Source of the DNA: Saturnia japonica
Taxonomy: Eukaryota; Arthropoda; Insecta; Lepidoptera; Saturniidae
Direction of reading: 5' to 3'
Assembly (NCBI GenBank): GCA_033032175.1
Contig: CM065323.1
Coordinates: forward strand, 13,578,001-13,642,000
DNA: 64,000 bases
The translations under genes were made by a program, and so were the position numbers. The notes beneath the pieces were generated by a model. It worked only from the letters and a program-made list of their open reading frames with translations. It was not told the origin of the DNA and ran no database searches. Below, one piece after another: positions 53,696 through 63,770 of this stretch. Position 1 is the stretch's first letter. The number at the start of each line of letters is the position of its first letter.

Positions 53696-54715
53696 TTGCC
53701 TAGTATAACAGACAAAATTCCACAAATTGATGACGCAATAGATAGACAATTAAAACAATTCCACATTAGAAAAACACCAGGTGAAATTTACCGAGTAGAA
53801 TATAGGTCTAAAGGTAAAATAATAATAAAGGATGTATGGATTCCCATAAACAACACAAAAGAACAAATAATACAATTCCTGAAAGAACACACCATTCCAG
53901 ATAGAATATTTCATTGTTATTTCCACTTCGAAGAATACTATCCTTTGTTCTGCGAAGTATACAAAACTATATTTAGTAACCGTGGTCCAAAATTGATTAG
54001 ATGTATGAACAGAGTAACATTAATAGAAAATTTAAGAGAACAAACAGATTTAATTAGAAAATATCATGAAGGCAAAACGATACATAGAGGTATTCAAGAG
54101 ACATACAAACATTTACACAGAAACTATCATTAGCCAAATATGTTAAGCTCAATACAAAAATTAATCAATAAATGTGAAATTTGTATTAAAAGTAAATATG
54201 AACGAAACCCATTAAGGGTACCCTTATTTTTAACAGAAACACCTCACAAACCTATGGAGCACATATTTATGGACCTCTATAGCAGTGGTGGTATAACATT
54301 CTTAACAATCATAGATAACTTTACAAAATACGCTCAAGCAATGCCACTATCATTATCAACCAGTATACATATCGCCGAAACACTCATATATATATTCTCA
54401 ACCCTAGGAATACCGAATAAAATCATAACAAATTCAGACTCTAAATTCGACAATGAGGTAATTAAAGAAATGTGTGCGATACATAATATAAACATTCACT
54501 TTACAACACCATATAACCCTAATTCGAATTCCCCAATAGAAAGACTACATTCAACCTTAGCAGAAATAATTAGGTTACAAAGAATTACAGATAAGGAAGA
54601 ACCAATTAATTTAATGAAGTATGCTATTATAGCATATAATAATTCAATTCATTCATCAACGGGATTTACGCCATTCAAACTATTATTTGGACATACAAAT
54701 AGTAGAAACCCTTGA
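53696..54715 (+). pseudogene. LTR-A integrase
   Basis: Two frames, 53696-54133 and 54140-54715, separated by one TAG-containing step. The HHCC site is visible (YHEGKTIHRG ... CEICIKSKYE). The core has FMDLYSSGG (first D), IITNSDSKFDN (second D; the usual Asp-x-Gly-x-Glu-Phe is altered) and SNSPIERLHSTLAE (E). The family inserts preferentially at alternating pyrimidine-purine sites, in line with the CACG duplication. Confidence 0.75.
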
Positions 54716-55081
54716 GAACTTTATTTTCCGAGAGAATTTTACCAGTATTACGTAATTAAACACAAACAAATTATGGTAAATGTTCAAAAATTGGTAAACA
54801 CAAAACTTTCAATTGAAAAACAAGTCATTGAAATAATCAATAAAAATGCAAAAAAAAAAAAAATTTAAATAGGAGATAAAGTATATAAACAAGTAGCAAA
54901 AACAGCTCGCAGTAACAAATTAAGAGCCTAAATAGTAAGGTCTTTATACCATTGTTAGAATACATCCAGAACAAATTGCTGAATTAGTAGGTAGTCACGT
55001 AAACGCAAAAACCATTAGGGTTCACTTCCGTTTACTAAGGCGTCCTGAAACTGTTTCAGAAACGTCATCACCTGCATCGCT
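54716..55081 (+). other. LTR-A integrase C-terminus and env leader, degraded
   Basis: Short fragments such as GDKVYKQVA (54871 onward) and VGSHVNAKTIRVHFRLLRR (54990-55045) look like the integrase tail but are cut by stops. The CAG at about 55117 could act as env splice acceptor. Confidence 0.45.
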
Positions 55082-56716
55082 ATGCTCCGATTAGCCGCAG
55101 CCACAGCAATCATACAGCCAATAGACAATCACAACGGATTATTAGTTTTAACAGAAGCAAAGGCTCATTATCAAATAGATACATATCACCTAGCGGTAGT
55201 TTATAATACTACACGTTTACGTGAAACATATTTAGAAATAATTAGTAATTATTATACATTTAAGTTAAATAAAAATAATACAATAAAGAATTCTATAATC
55301 ACAAAACAAATAGATTATATTATATACACTATAGAAAATAAGTTATCTTATTTAGGTTTAGAAACCTTAGGTTATAGAAACACCCAACGACAAAAGCGTG
55401 AACTAATAAACGGATTAGCTTCAGTAATAAAAGCAATTACGGGAAATTTAGATGAAAATGATGTTTTAAAATTTGAAAAAGAGATAAAAATAATTCAATA
55501 ATCTATTCATAATAGTGCCATTACGCAAAAACAAACATTAGGAGTTATAAAAGATTTTGCGTTAGAATACGAAAATAATTTAATAAATATGCTATCAAAT
55601 CAAAAAGTATTAGAAACAACGATAAAAGAGCAATATTCTTCATTAAATGCAATAAACATTTATAATGAAATTGAGAGATCGCTTCAACAACTTTATGATA
55701 AATTGGTAATGTTAGAGAATGCGATAACATTCTCACATCTGTGTAGAATGCATCCTAGTATACTAGATCCAAAACAATTAATTGAAGAGCTAAATTACAT
55801 TCAAAAAGAAACAGCTGCAAAATTAATTTTTACGCCTGATATCAAACATATCTACTTATGGGAAAAAATTAAAACCTTAAATTTTATATTGGAAATACCA
55901 CTAGTAGATAACCATTTATATAATCTTATGCACTTATATTCCATACCTAATGATAAAAATATAATCCTAATTCCAAAGAATCCTTCCCTGTTACGCGGAA
56001 ACAACGAATTTGCCAACCCCCACGAACCATGCGTGAAGATAACAGATAAAGACGTCATCTGTAAAAATGTGGATTGGCAAATATTACAAGGATCCAACGA
56101 TTGTATAGCACAACTTATACAACATCAGGAACCTCAGAACTGTACATACGCAATGGCAAGCTTTAAGGATAAAATAATAGAACAAATTAAAGAAAGCAGC
56201 TGGTTAATAATTACCAAAAAAGAAGAAATTTTCAAAATAATATGTGACGAAGATGTCCAATATAAAAGAAACAAGGGAAATGCCCTGATTACAATAGATA
56301 ACAAATGTAAAGCGGAAATTTCGGGAATAACTTTAACAACACATCAAAAATATATAAAAATAAGTGAAACCATTCCACTACCGCACACTCATCAAACACC
56401 AGAAACTACACACATAACAATTAACCTGGAAGACATGAAATTGGATAAACTCAAAGACATCATACAAAAAACCACAAAGTTGGAAGATATTTACGAAAAT
56501 AATGTCCAAATACCAATAACACCAAATTGGCCGACCATTTTAGTATACATTATACTCATCCTGTTGGGAGCCGGAATTGTAATCTATAGGTTTTGGTGGA
56601 AACCAAGATCGAGACAATCTTCAGCGCAGCATCATCAGGTCGAAGAAGTACCTCTCCAGCCGATGCAATCTACGGTACATCTCTCGCTTAAGGGGGGAGG
56701 AGTTACGTCACCGTAA
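55082..56716 (+). pseudogene. LTR-A envelope-like (F-type) gene with one in-frame stop
   Basis: A single frame from 55082 to 56716 is interrupted by a TAA at 55499-55501. Early residues are hydrophobic (signal-like), followed by the errantiviral pattern ending HLAVVYNTTRLRE. RQKR at about 55390 is a furin-type site followed by a Gly-rich fusion-peptide-like stretch, the layout of baculovirus-F-related env proteins. A C-terminal membrane segment (TILVYIILILLGAGIVIYRF) precedes a short basic tail. Cysteine content and length fit the family. The stop prevents a full-length product in this copy. The frame overlaps the start of the 3' LTR. Confidence 0.75.
56690..56700 (+). other. LTR-A polypurine tract
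   Basis: AAGGGGGGAGG lies immediately before the AGTTAC of the 3' LTR and within the end of env. Confidence 0.8.
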
Positions 56717-56717
56717 T
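56701..56717 (+). repeat. LTR-A 3' LTR, first 17 bp
   Basis: AGTTACGTCACCGTAAT identical to the start of the 5' LTR; the rest is displaced by LINE-3. Confidence 0.85.
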
Positions 56718-57073
56718 CAAAATAAAAATAATCTTTATTCAATTTAGGCCCTAAAAAGGCACTTATGAATGTCAAAACACTACTGCCGGTTCGGAAAATA
56801 TCCCAGACATCGAGAAGAACCGGTAAGAAACTCGATCGGGTTTATCTCTTTTTTTTTTGTTAACTGTACAAATGTTACAAATATAACAGGTACAATAATA
56901 ATATATTAGTGGATGCACAGAGAGGGCGTCACTTCCAGGCATCACTATCATTCACATAATGATCCACCCTATAATAACCTTTTGACAGTAAAACCCGCTT
57001 GACATGGTCCTTGAACTTGTTGTCAGGAAAATCAGTAATGTGCTTCGGGATCTTGTTATAGAACCTAACACTA
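56718..57073 (-). other. LINE-3 3' UTR
   Basis: Non-coding, GC-moderate, ending in the AT-rich tail; no further genes. Confidence 0.6.
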
Positions 57074-57758
57074 TTACCTAAAAAAACTTTTATTAGTCTT
57101 ACTAAGTCTAAAACACGGTACGACTAATTTATTTTTATTTCTAGTATGTACATTGTGCTGATCTTTGACAAAATCCAGCTTGTCTAAGTTTTTACGGACA
57201 TACATTATTTTATCAAAGATATATTGGGAGGGCAAAGTTAAAATACTAAATTCCTGGAACTTGTTCTTTAGTGATTCGCGGGGTCTCATATTGTAAATTG
57301 CTCGAACAGCCCGCTTTTGTAATATAAATATGGTATCTACCTCAGCTGCTGAACCCCACAGCAAAATACCGTAAGACATTAAGCTATGAAAGTAAGCGAA
57401 GTAGACTAACCTAGCGGTGGCAATATCTGTTAACTGGCGAATTTTGCGTACTGCGAATGCAGCAGAACTTAATCTTCCCGCCAAAGTTTTAATATACGGA
57501 CCCCACTGTAATTTTGAATCAAGGGTAATGCCCAAGAAGACATTACCATCAACTAAGCCTACTAAATTCCCTTATATCTTGATACTACTATCAACACGCC
57601 GAACATTGGGCAAGACAAATCTCATACATTTTGGTTTTGTTTGCATTTAGTAATAAATTATTTAAAGCAAACCATTCAGAGATTTTAAATAAGGTGTTGT
57701 TTAATTGCCTAAGCTCCGAATCTATTCTTTTCATTTTGAATATAAGTGAAGTGTCGTC
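57074..57758 (-). pseudogene. LINE-3 reverse transcriptase, C-terminal part
   Basis: In sense, the first codons give DDTSLIFKMKRID, the second half of the LINE FADD catalytic motif, then ISEWFALNNLLLNANKTK. After a frame change come GITLDSKLQWGPYIKTLAGR, LVYFAYFHSLMSYGILLWGS and ILQKRAVRAIYNM, the thumb and connection of Jockey-clade RTs. Dead fragment. Confidence 0.8.
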
Positions 57759-58015
57759 GTATCATTCCAATGCGTTCTCACGCATCACATTACCACCTAA
57801 TTAGCCATTAAGCACCTTCCATGTAAGAAGTAACAATAAGCTATTTTGAAACTGTAATCATGTAGATTAAGGTTAGGTTAAGTTTCCTTTCAATTGTTTC
57901 ACAAGATATATAATCCTTTGTAAACAAAATAAAGACAGTCTTGTTTTGCTATCCTCGTGTGTAACACTTCATTTGTGTTTTTAAAAAGCCTTTCGCTCCC
58001 GCCCCCAACCTAACT
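57759..58015 (+). repeat. LTR-A 3' LTR, remainder
   Basis: GTATCATTCCAATGCG through CCCCCAACCTAACT, closely matching 37445-37700. CACG (58016-58019) follows as target duplication. Confidence 0.85.
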
Positions 58016-58019
58016 CACG

Positions 58020-58588
58020 CCAGAAAAAAATCGACTACTGATGTTACATGAAGAAAAGGAAAGAAAACGACAAGTTAAATTGATAAAACAGAAAGCAAAG
58101 GAGTTGAAAACGGCAAAGAATTTATTGGGGCTTTACAGAATTAAAAAAACCTAAAACGAAAAATGTCTGTTCCCATTTAAAGCCAATATCAGACTCCGAT
58201 TCTAGTGAAAATGAATCGTTTAAATTAAGTGATAACGACGAGTATGAAGAATCTGATGCAAGAGGTGCAGTAGAGTTTGATGTACCTAATCCTGAAAATA
58301 TAAATATTGGGGATTTCCTACTTATCAAATTTGAAAAGAAGACGTCTGTAGTATATTACGTTGCCAAAGTAATTTCTAAATATAATTTTTGACTGAATAT
58401 CAAGTGTCTTATCTCAGAAAAAATCCAAGGTCTTATGTTTTTGTTTTTCCAAATGTAGAAGATAAAGCAAGTGTTGATTTTAGAGATATAGTTTTACACT
58501 TACCTAAACCAAACTTTATAAAAGGTACAGCTCGAACATCATCTTTGTTCTCTTTTTCAGTTGATTTAAGTGCATACAACGTGCAATA
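58020..58588 (+). pseudogene. Tigger transposase, C-terminal domain beyond the insertion
   Basis: The first codons complete the TPEKN motif begun before LTR-A and continue as a Lys/Glu-rich helix (EEKERKRQVKLIKQKAKEL). Further on are NINIGDFLLIKF, VYYVAKVI, a stop at about 58390, then SYLRKNPRSYVFVFPNVEDK and DIVLHLPKP, ending FSFSVDLSAYNVQ. This domain is the usual end of Tigger/jerky-type proteins in insects. Its placement proves which host sequence was interrupted. Confidence 0.75.
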
Positions 58589-58859
58589 AAAGCGTTACCA
58601 ATTAATATTTGATAAATTTGATAATAATTTCTTTATCATGTTATTTTTGTTAGCCTATGTAGAATTTTTTATGAATGTTTTTTTATTGCGAAGTTTTTTT
58701 TCTGTTAAATTGATAGAAAGTTTTGGTGATTATATTTAAAAGATTCTTTGAATAATAAAAATAGTTTAAACTGTTAGTTTGAATAAGTAATATAAGTATT
58801 ATTTACTATAAAATGTAAGACTGATTATGATCTTTTCACAATTTATCATGTTATCCTCC
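58589..58859. other. AT-rich 3' flank of the Tigger gene
   Basis: AATAAA at about 58755; no inverted terminus matching 35369 is visible before the mag-like relic starts near 58860. Confidence 0.45.
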
Positions 58860-58876
58860 TATACTGTTAACATTGA

Positions 58877-59817
58877 AGGTGCACGGCAGAGATGTCGTTA
58901 TGGAATGTGACAGGGGCAGTGCCGTTTCGTGTATTAGTTCTACCATGTACTATAAGTATTTTAATGATTTGAAATTAAACACGTGTAGTTTAGTGCTAAG
59001 ATATTATACGGGGGAATTAGTACGACCTATGGGGTCGTAATAGAACCAGCCGTAGAATATAAAAACAGAACTAAATGTTTGGAGTTATTTGTGTTACGTG
59101 ATGCGAAATCATCTCTGTTAGGCCGACAGTGGTTATCGGAATTGAAGATACATTTACCTACATTAGAATATAATTTACTTAATAATATAGACGATAAGAT
59201 TTTTGATTTGAAGGAATTCAGTTCCAGATATTGTGAAGTGTTTGCGGACGGGTTGGGCCGCTTCACTGGCGGCACCGTGAGCATAAGTGTGCGGGAGGGC
59301 GGGCGGCCTGTATTCATGCGTGCGCGACCGCTTGCTTACGCGCTGCGGGAACCAGTGGAACGCACGCTCAGCCAGCTGGTTCGCGACGGCATACTCACCC
59401 CCGTTGATAAGTCTGATTGGGCCACGCCTATCGTACCAGTGGTTAAAAAAAGACGGTAACATTAGAATTTGTGCTGATTATAAGTTAACTCTAAATAAGG
59501 TCATAGAGGTCGACCGTTACCCGTTACCTCGTATGGAGGACTTTTTGGCTCGCTTAGGTAGTGGAGAGAGATTTAGTAAAATAGGTTTGTCACAGGCCTA
59601 CGCTCAGTTTGAATTGGACGATTCAAAAAAATAGACTGTCATCAATACACATAAGGGTTTATTTATGTATAATCGTTTGATTTTCGGTCTAGCGTCCAGC
59701 CCGGGTGTTTTTCAAAAGCGATTGGAGCAATTGCTTGCAGACTTACCAGGTGTAGTTGTATTTTTAGATGACATCATTATTACCGAAAAAAATACTACTC
59801 AACATATTAATTAAGTT
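58877..59817 (+). pseudogene. Mag-like protease and reverse transcriptase
   Basis: The protease shows MECDRGSAVSCIS, in which the DTG/DSG catalytic triplet has become DRG. Then come LLGRQWLSELKIHLP (end of protease) and the RT entry block RARPLAYALREPVE with VDKSDWATPIVPVVKK. A frame change at 59448 leads to GNIRICADYKLTLNKVI and RYPLPRMEDFLARLGSGERF. A TAG at about 59632 interrupts before YNRLIFGLASSPGVFQ and the FLDD catalytic motif at about 59760. Non-functional. Confidence 0.75.
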
Positions 59818-59819
59818 AT

Positions 59820-60612
59820 ATGTTTGATAGATTAAGATCACACGGTTTGAGGGTTAAAAAAGAAAAATGTACATTCTTTGCAGAGTCAGTGAGTTATTTA
59901 GGTCATATTATAAACAAAGATGGAATTCAAACTTGTCCCGAAAAAGTTAAAGCCGTTTGGTATTCCAAACGAACCTCCACCTCCTAAGAATGTTTCGGAA
60001 CTCAAGGCGTTTATAGGTCTCATTATATATTATGCTAAATTCGTGAGAAATGTGAGTACAATTTTAGCTCCTTTGTACAATCTTGTGAGAGATAACGTTA
60101 AGTTTATTTGGAATGAAGAATGTAAAGCCGCTTTTCATCATATTAAACGCAGTTTGAGCGGTTGCGAAGTCCTGGTCCACTACTCTCCAGAGCTACCATT
60201 ATTGCTTACAGCGGATGCAAATGCGGTGGATGTTGGGGCAGTGCTATCACATATTACACCGGATGGTGAGCGCCCGGTGGCATACGCGTCGCGGTCACTT
60301 ATTTCCGCCGAGCGCGGTTATGCACAGATAGATAGGGAGGCTTTAGCAATTGTTTATGGAATCCGGAAATTCCACCAATACTTATATGGAAGGAAATTTA
60401 CGCTAAGAACTGATCATAAGCCGTTGACATATATTTTTGGAAATAAAGTAGGTATACCCGTTATGGCGGCCACGCGGTTACAGAGGGGGGTCGTTTTACT
60501 ATCTGGATATAATTATAATATAGAATATGTAGCATCGGACAAGAATTGTGCCGACGCGTTATCGCGACTTCCGGTAACTGGTACCGATAGCAAAATAAGT
60601 ATCTTATGTTAA
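59820..60612 (+). pseudogene. Mag-like RT thumb and RNase H
   Basis: After a frame change the frame from 59920 reads ELKAFIGLIIYYAKFVRN, then RNase H: LLLTADANAVDVGAVLSH (D), PVAYASRSLISAERGYAQID (E), FTLRTDHKPLTY (D) and the tail VASDKNCADALSRLP. It is open to 60612. RNase H removes the RNA template during copying. The active-site acidic residues are kept. Confidence 0.75.
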
Positions 60613-60655
60613 TTTTTTAGAACAATTTTTACCTATAACGAATAATGATAAAAGA

Positions 60656-61411
60656 ATGGCTACTGTGAGGGATCCTGTTATGAGTAGGGTAGTAAGTTAC
60701 CTTCGAACGGGTTGGTCGACGACATGTCCGGAAGACACAATTAAACCTTATTATAATAAGCGTAATGAGTTGTATCTAGAACGTGATTGTGTAATGTGGT
60801 TATATCGCATAATCGTACCACCACTACTTCGAGAAACTGTGATAAAACAGTTACACTCGGGTCATATGTGTATAGTCAAAAGTAAAGGCATAGCCCGTAG
60901 TTACGTGTGGTGGCCCGATATTGATATAGATTTAGAGCCGGTATGCAAGCAGTGTAAAACTTGTGCTGCAGAACCGCAAGCCCCTCCTCGTGCTCCGCCG
61001 CAACCTTGGCCTTATCATATTCAACCGTGGTCTAGAATCCATTTAGATTTTTTGGGTTCTTATAATAGTAGGATGTTTTTGGTACTCGTTGATTCTAGTT
61101 CCAAGTGGCTCGAAATTTTTGAAATGCCGAAAACAAATGCTTTTTCTACAATCAAAGAGCTCAGGGCTACTTTCGCACGCTTTGGACAACCGACTGAAGT
61201 GGTTTCAGACCAAGGACCATCGTTCACGAGTCTGGAATTTAAAAACTTTTTAACCGCTAATGGAATTCGTCAGTCTTTTTCACCGGTGTACCATCCATCA
61301 TCCAATGGTGCCGCTGAGAATGCGGTTAAATTATATAAGCAAACAATTAAGAAAGCATATAGGGATTCAGTAGACGTGGATGCCGCACTACAGACTTTTC
61401 TATTAGCTTAG
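60656..61411 (+). pseudogene. Mag-like integrase
   Basis: HHCC site from HSGHM and YVWWPDIDIDLE to CKQCKTC. The catalytic core has IHLDFLGSY (D), VVSDQGPSFTS (D) and SSNGAAENAVK (E), all in one open frame of 251 codons. It ends at a TAG after TFLLA, where the conserved continuation (HSTTGESPALLL) appears in another frame. Confidence 0.8.
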
Positions 61412-61978
61412 TATTCATAGTACTACTGGTGAAAGCCCAGCGCTGTTACTCCAACGTCGCTCTTTACGTTCTCGTCTCGATTTATTACGCGGCAGACGCG
61501 CTCTCGATGACCATGTTAGGGATTCACAATCACGACAAACAAAAAACGCAGGCGGAATACCGCGAACTTTAAATTAAGGCGAGTAGGTTTGGATGACAAC
61601 TTATGGGGGACGCGAAGATACGTTGTGGACATGGGTAATGATCGGCTTTCGCGAAGACATGTTGATCAATTGAAACGTAGATCTATATTAACTGATGTTC
61701 AGTACTCATCACAAAATGATAAAGATAATTTAGTGTCCAGGGGTGGTGAGGATGCTGTAGTTTACCCGAGATCGGAAATGGAGGCGAAGGTTGCCGATTA
61801 TGAGGTGGCAGGCAGTGAACAAGAGAATGATATTGATAATTGTCCAGTAAGTCCACCTGGCTCCCCTGAATACGAGTCCGCAACTTCACCACCATTGGAG
61901 TCTCCAAAAGAACCACGTTATCCTAAGCGATCACGGAAACCAGTAATTAGATATGGCATTGATGAATATCATAAGTGA
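61412..61978 (+). pseudogene. Mag-like polyprotein C-terminus
   Basis: Fragments TTGESPALLLQRR and RSRLDLLRGRR in one frame, then 61589-61978 with TRRYVVDMGNDRLSRRHVDQ and a Pro/Ser-rich tail ending RYPKRSRKPVIRY. The GxxRYxVxMxxG-x-x-x-RRHxDQ and RYPxRxRKPPxRY pattern is the usual end of mag-type polyproteins in insects. Confidence 0.7.
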
Positions 61979-62130
61979 ATGTTGCTTGTAATATGTTGTA
62001 TGTGATTATATTATTGTTCATTTAAAATTTTGTTATGCCATATATAGTCTTGTAAAAGTTATTGTTATATTTGGAGCATTATTGTTATTATATAAGCCTT
62101 ATAAGGATATTCATATATTTAATAAGGAGA

Positions 62131-62253
62131 TGTGATGTATTGTGTATTTCTTTGTACGCGTCACTCGTACGTCAGTCGTGTCAGCTGGCCGTGCAAGCCA
62201 GACGTATGTAATAAATAAAACAATAATCTTCTCGTCGGTCCCAAACTACAACA
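62131..62253 (+). repeat. Mag-like 3' LTR (123 bp)
   Basis: TGTGATGTATTGTG to ACTACAACA, preceded by the purine tract AATAAGGAGA and containing AATAAA at about 62213. No second copy exists in the window, so the assignment rests on position and the TG...CA ends. Confidence 0.65.
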
Positions 62254-62265
62254 GGACTCATATTA

Positions 62266-63476
62266 ATGAGATGGAGAACCCATAGAATATGTATCAATGC
62301 GGACATTATTAAGATGTATCGAATGGTACGTGTAACAAAAGAAGATACTGAGTATCAGAGGATTTTGTGGAGATTTACATCGGATGAGTCAATTAAACAC
62401 TTTAAACATTTAAGATTGACATTTAGGACAGAGTGTGCACCATATTTAGCTGTAAAATCATTGCATAGCCTAGCTGATGATGAGAAATCAAAATATCCTA
62501 TTGCTGCTAAAATAACTAAGAATGATTTCTATATCGATGATCTGTTGTCTGGGTGTGAAACTGAGGATGATGCGGTGAATATTTACAATGAGATTAATAA
62601 TTTGATGAACTCAGGGGGTTTCGAACTCCAGAAATGGAGTAGCAACAGTCAAACCTTGCTAAACTATATCGGAAAAAATAAACCAGATGATCATGAACTA
62701 CCTCTTAAGGTCAATAGTCTAGTGAAGGTATTAGGAGTGAGTTGGAATAGAGAAACAGATACATTTGGATATACTATAAACCTACCTGATTCAAACCAGC
62801 CAATTACCAAAAGAAACATTCTTTCTGAAATAGCTAAACTATATGATCCGTTAGGATGGATAGCTCCTGTTGTTGTTATCGCAAAGATATACAGAAACTA
62901 TGGAGAACTGGGCTAGAATGGGATGACAATGTAAGTGGAGATTTGCTAATCGAGTGGCTACAATACCGAGAAAACCTGATTCACATCAAACAAATTAGCA
63001 TACTAAGGTGGCTGCACAACTGTTACTTGTCAAAAATGGAGCTACATGTATTCGCAGACGCTTTACAGGTAACATATGCAGCAGCAGTTTATATACGTGC
63101 CATGGTAGAAGATCGAGTATACGTAAACATAATATCAGCCAAAACAAAGGTCGCACCTATAGAGAAACAAATTTCAATACCGAGGCTGGAACTTTGTAGT
63201 GCTGTGTTGGCGGCTAAACTGGTTTTAGAAACATCTCAAGTGATGAATATACCTAAGATAAATTTACACGCTTGGACAGACTCAACAATAGTTCTAGCTT
63301 GGCAGAAAGATGGTCCTAGCAGATGGAGTACTTTCGTAAGCCACCGAGTATCAGATATATTAAATATTTTAGACTATGAGCAATGGGGGTATGTTGATAG
63401 TACCATGAACCCGGCTGATTGTGCGTCGAGAGGTGTGCAAGCACCGGATTTGTTATATACGACGGATATATGTTGA
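62266..63476 (+). pseudogene. BEL/Pao reverse transcriptase and RNase H
   Basis: Begins mid-RT (RTHRICINADIIKMYRMVRV), then ECAPYLAVKSLHSLADDE, DFYIDDLLSGCETEDDA with the Pao-type YIDD, and KVLGVSWNRETDTFGY with ILSEIAKLYDPLGWIAPVV, a strong BEL/Pao signature. A frame change at about 62890 precedes IQKLWRTGLEWDD. RNase H follows (ELHVFADALQVTYAAAVY, LELCSAVLAAKLV, HAWTDSTIVLAW, PADCASRGV). Gag, protease and the RT fingers are missing. Confidence 0.8.
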
Positions 63477-63509
63477 AATATATTTATTTGGTCAACGATT
63501 TCTGAAACA

Positions 63510-63765
63510 GATGGTACAAAGAATATCTCGTAAACCTTAATCAAAGATACAAATGGAATGTAAAACGTACTGAACCAGAAATTGATGACATAGTAGTGAT
63601 AAAAAAAGATAATATTCCACCCAGTAAGTGAGTATTAGGTAAAATAATACAAAAACATATAGGGCCTGATAATATTTGTCGTATTGTATCAATTAAATGT
63701 AAGAATGGTGAATACAAGCGACCTGTAAGTAAAATATTATGTATTTTAACAAAATAAGCTTACCT
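63510..63765 (+). pseudogene. BEL/Pao C-terminal domain (DUF5641-like) fused to RNase H by deletion
   Basis: The frame reads WYKEYLVNLNQRYKWNVK, IDDIVVIKKDNIPPSK, a TGA where relatives have Trp, then VLGKIIQKHIGPDN and NGEYKRPVSKI. This is the domain that follows the integrase in Pao elements. The integrase itself (about 1 kb) is absent between 63476 and 63510, so an internal deletion has joined the two. Confidence 0.7.
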
Positions 63766-63770
63766 TCGTT

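Larger units (their letters stand above)
56718..57758 (-). mobile_element. LINE-3: 5'-truncated Jockey-like LINE in the 3' LTR of LTR-A
   Basis: Antisense insertion of 1,041 bp. Its 3' end (56718 side) reads AATAAAGATTATTTTTATTTTG in sense; its 5' end is cut inside the RT active-site motif. Ten bases of the LTR (GATACGTGAG in the 5' copy) are absent at the insertion point. No target duplication is evident. Confidence 0.75.
37417..58015 (+). mobile_element. LTR-A: errantivirus-like Ty3/gypsy element with env, 20.6 kb including nested insertions
   Basis: Bounded by AGTTAC...TAACT LTRs and a 4-bp target duplication. Order: 5' LTR, tRNA-Ser-type primer site, gag, protease, RT, RNase H, integrase, env, purine tract, 3' LTR. 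Gag is interrupted by a mariner and by LTR-B; the 3' LTR by LINE-3. Without the insertions the element is about 7-8 kb, normal for errantiviruses. Multiple stops and frameshifts make it an old, defective copy. Confidence 0.85.
35369..58590 (+). mobile_element. Pogo/Tigger-like DNA transposon split by nested insertions
   Basis: The transposase gene begins at 35883, is interrupted at 37416 by LTR-A, and its C-terminal domain resumes at 58020. A 4-bp duplication (CACG) flanks the insertion. Only the left terminus is recognisable. Confidence 0.75.
58860..62253 (+). mobile_element. Mag-like gypsy element, 5'-truncated, with one short 3' LTR
   Basis: Starts inside the protease, with gag and 5' LTR missing, and ends with a 123-bp LTR. 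Coding order is protease, RT, RNase H, integrase and a C-terminal tail. LTRs of this small size are typical of mag and relatives from moths. Confidence 0.75.
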
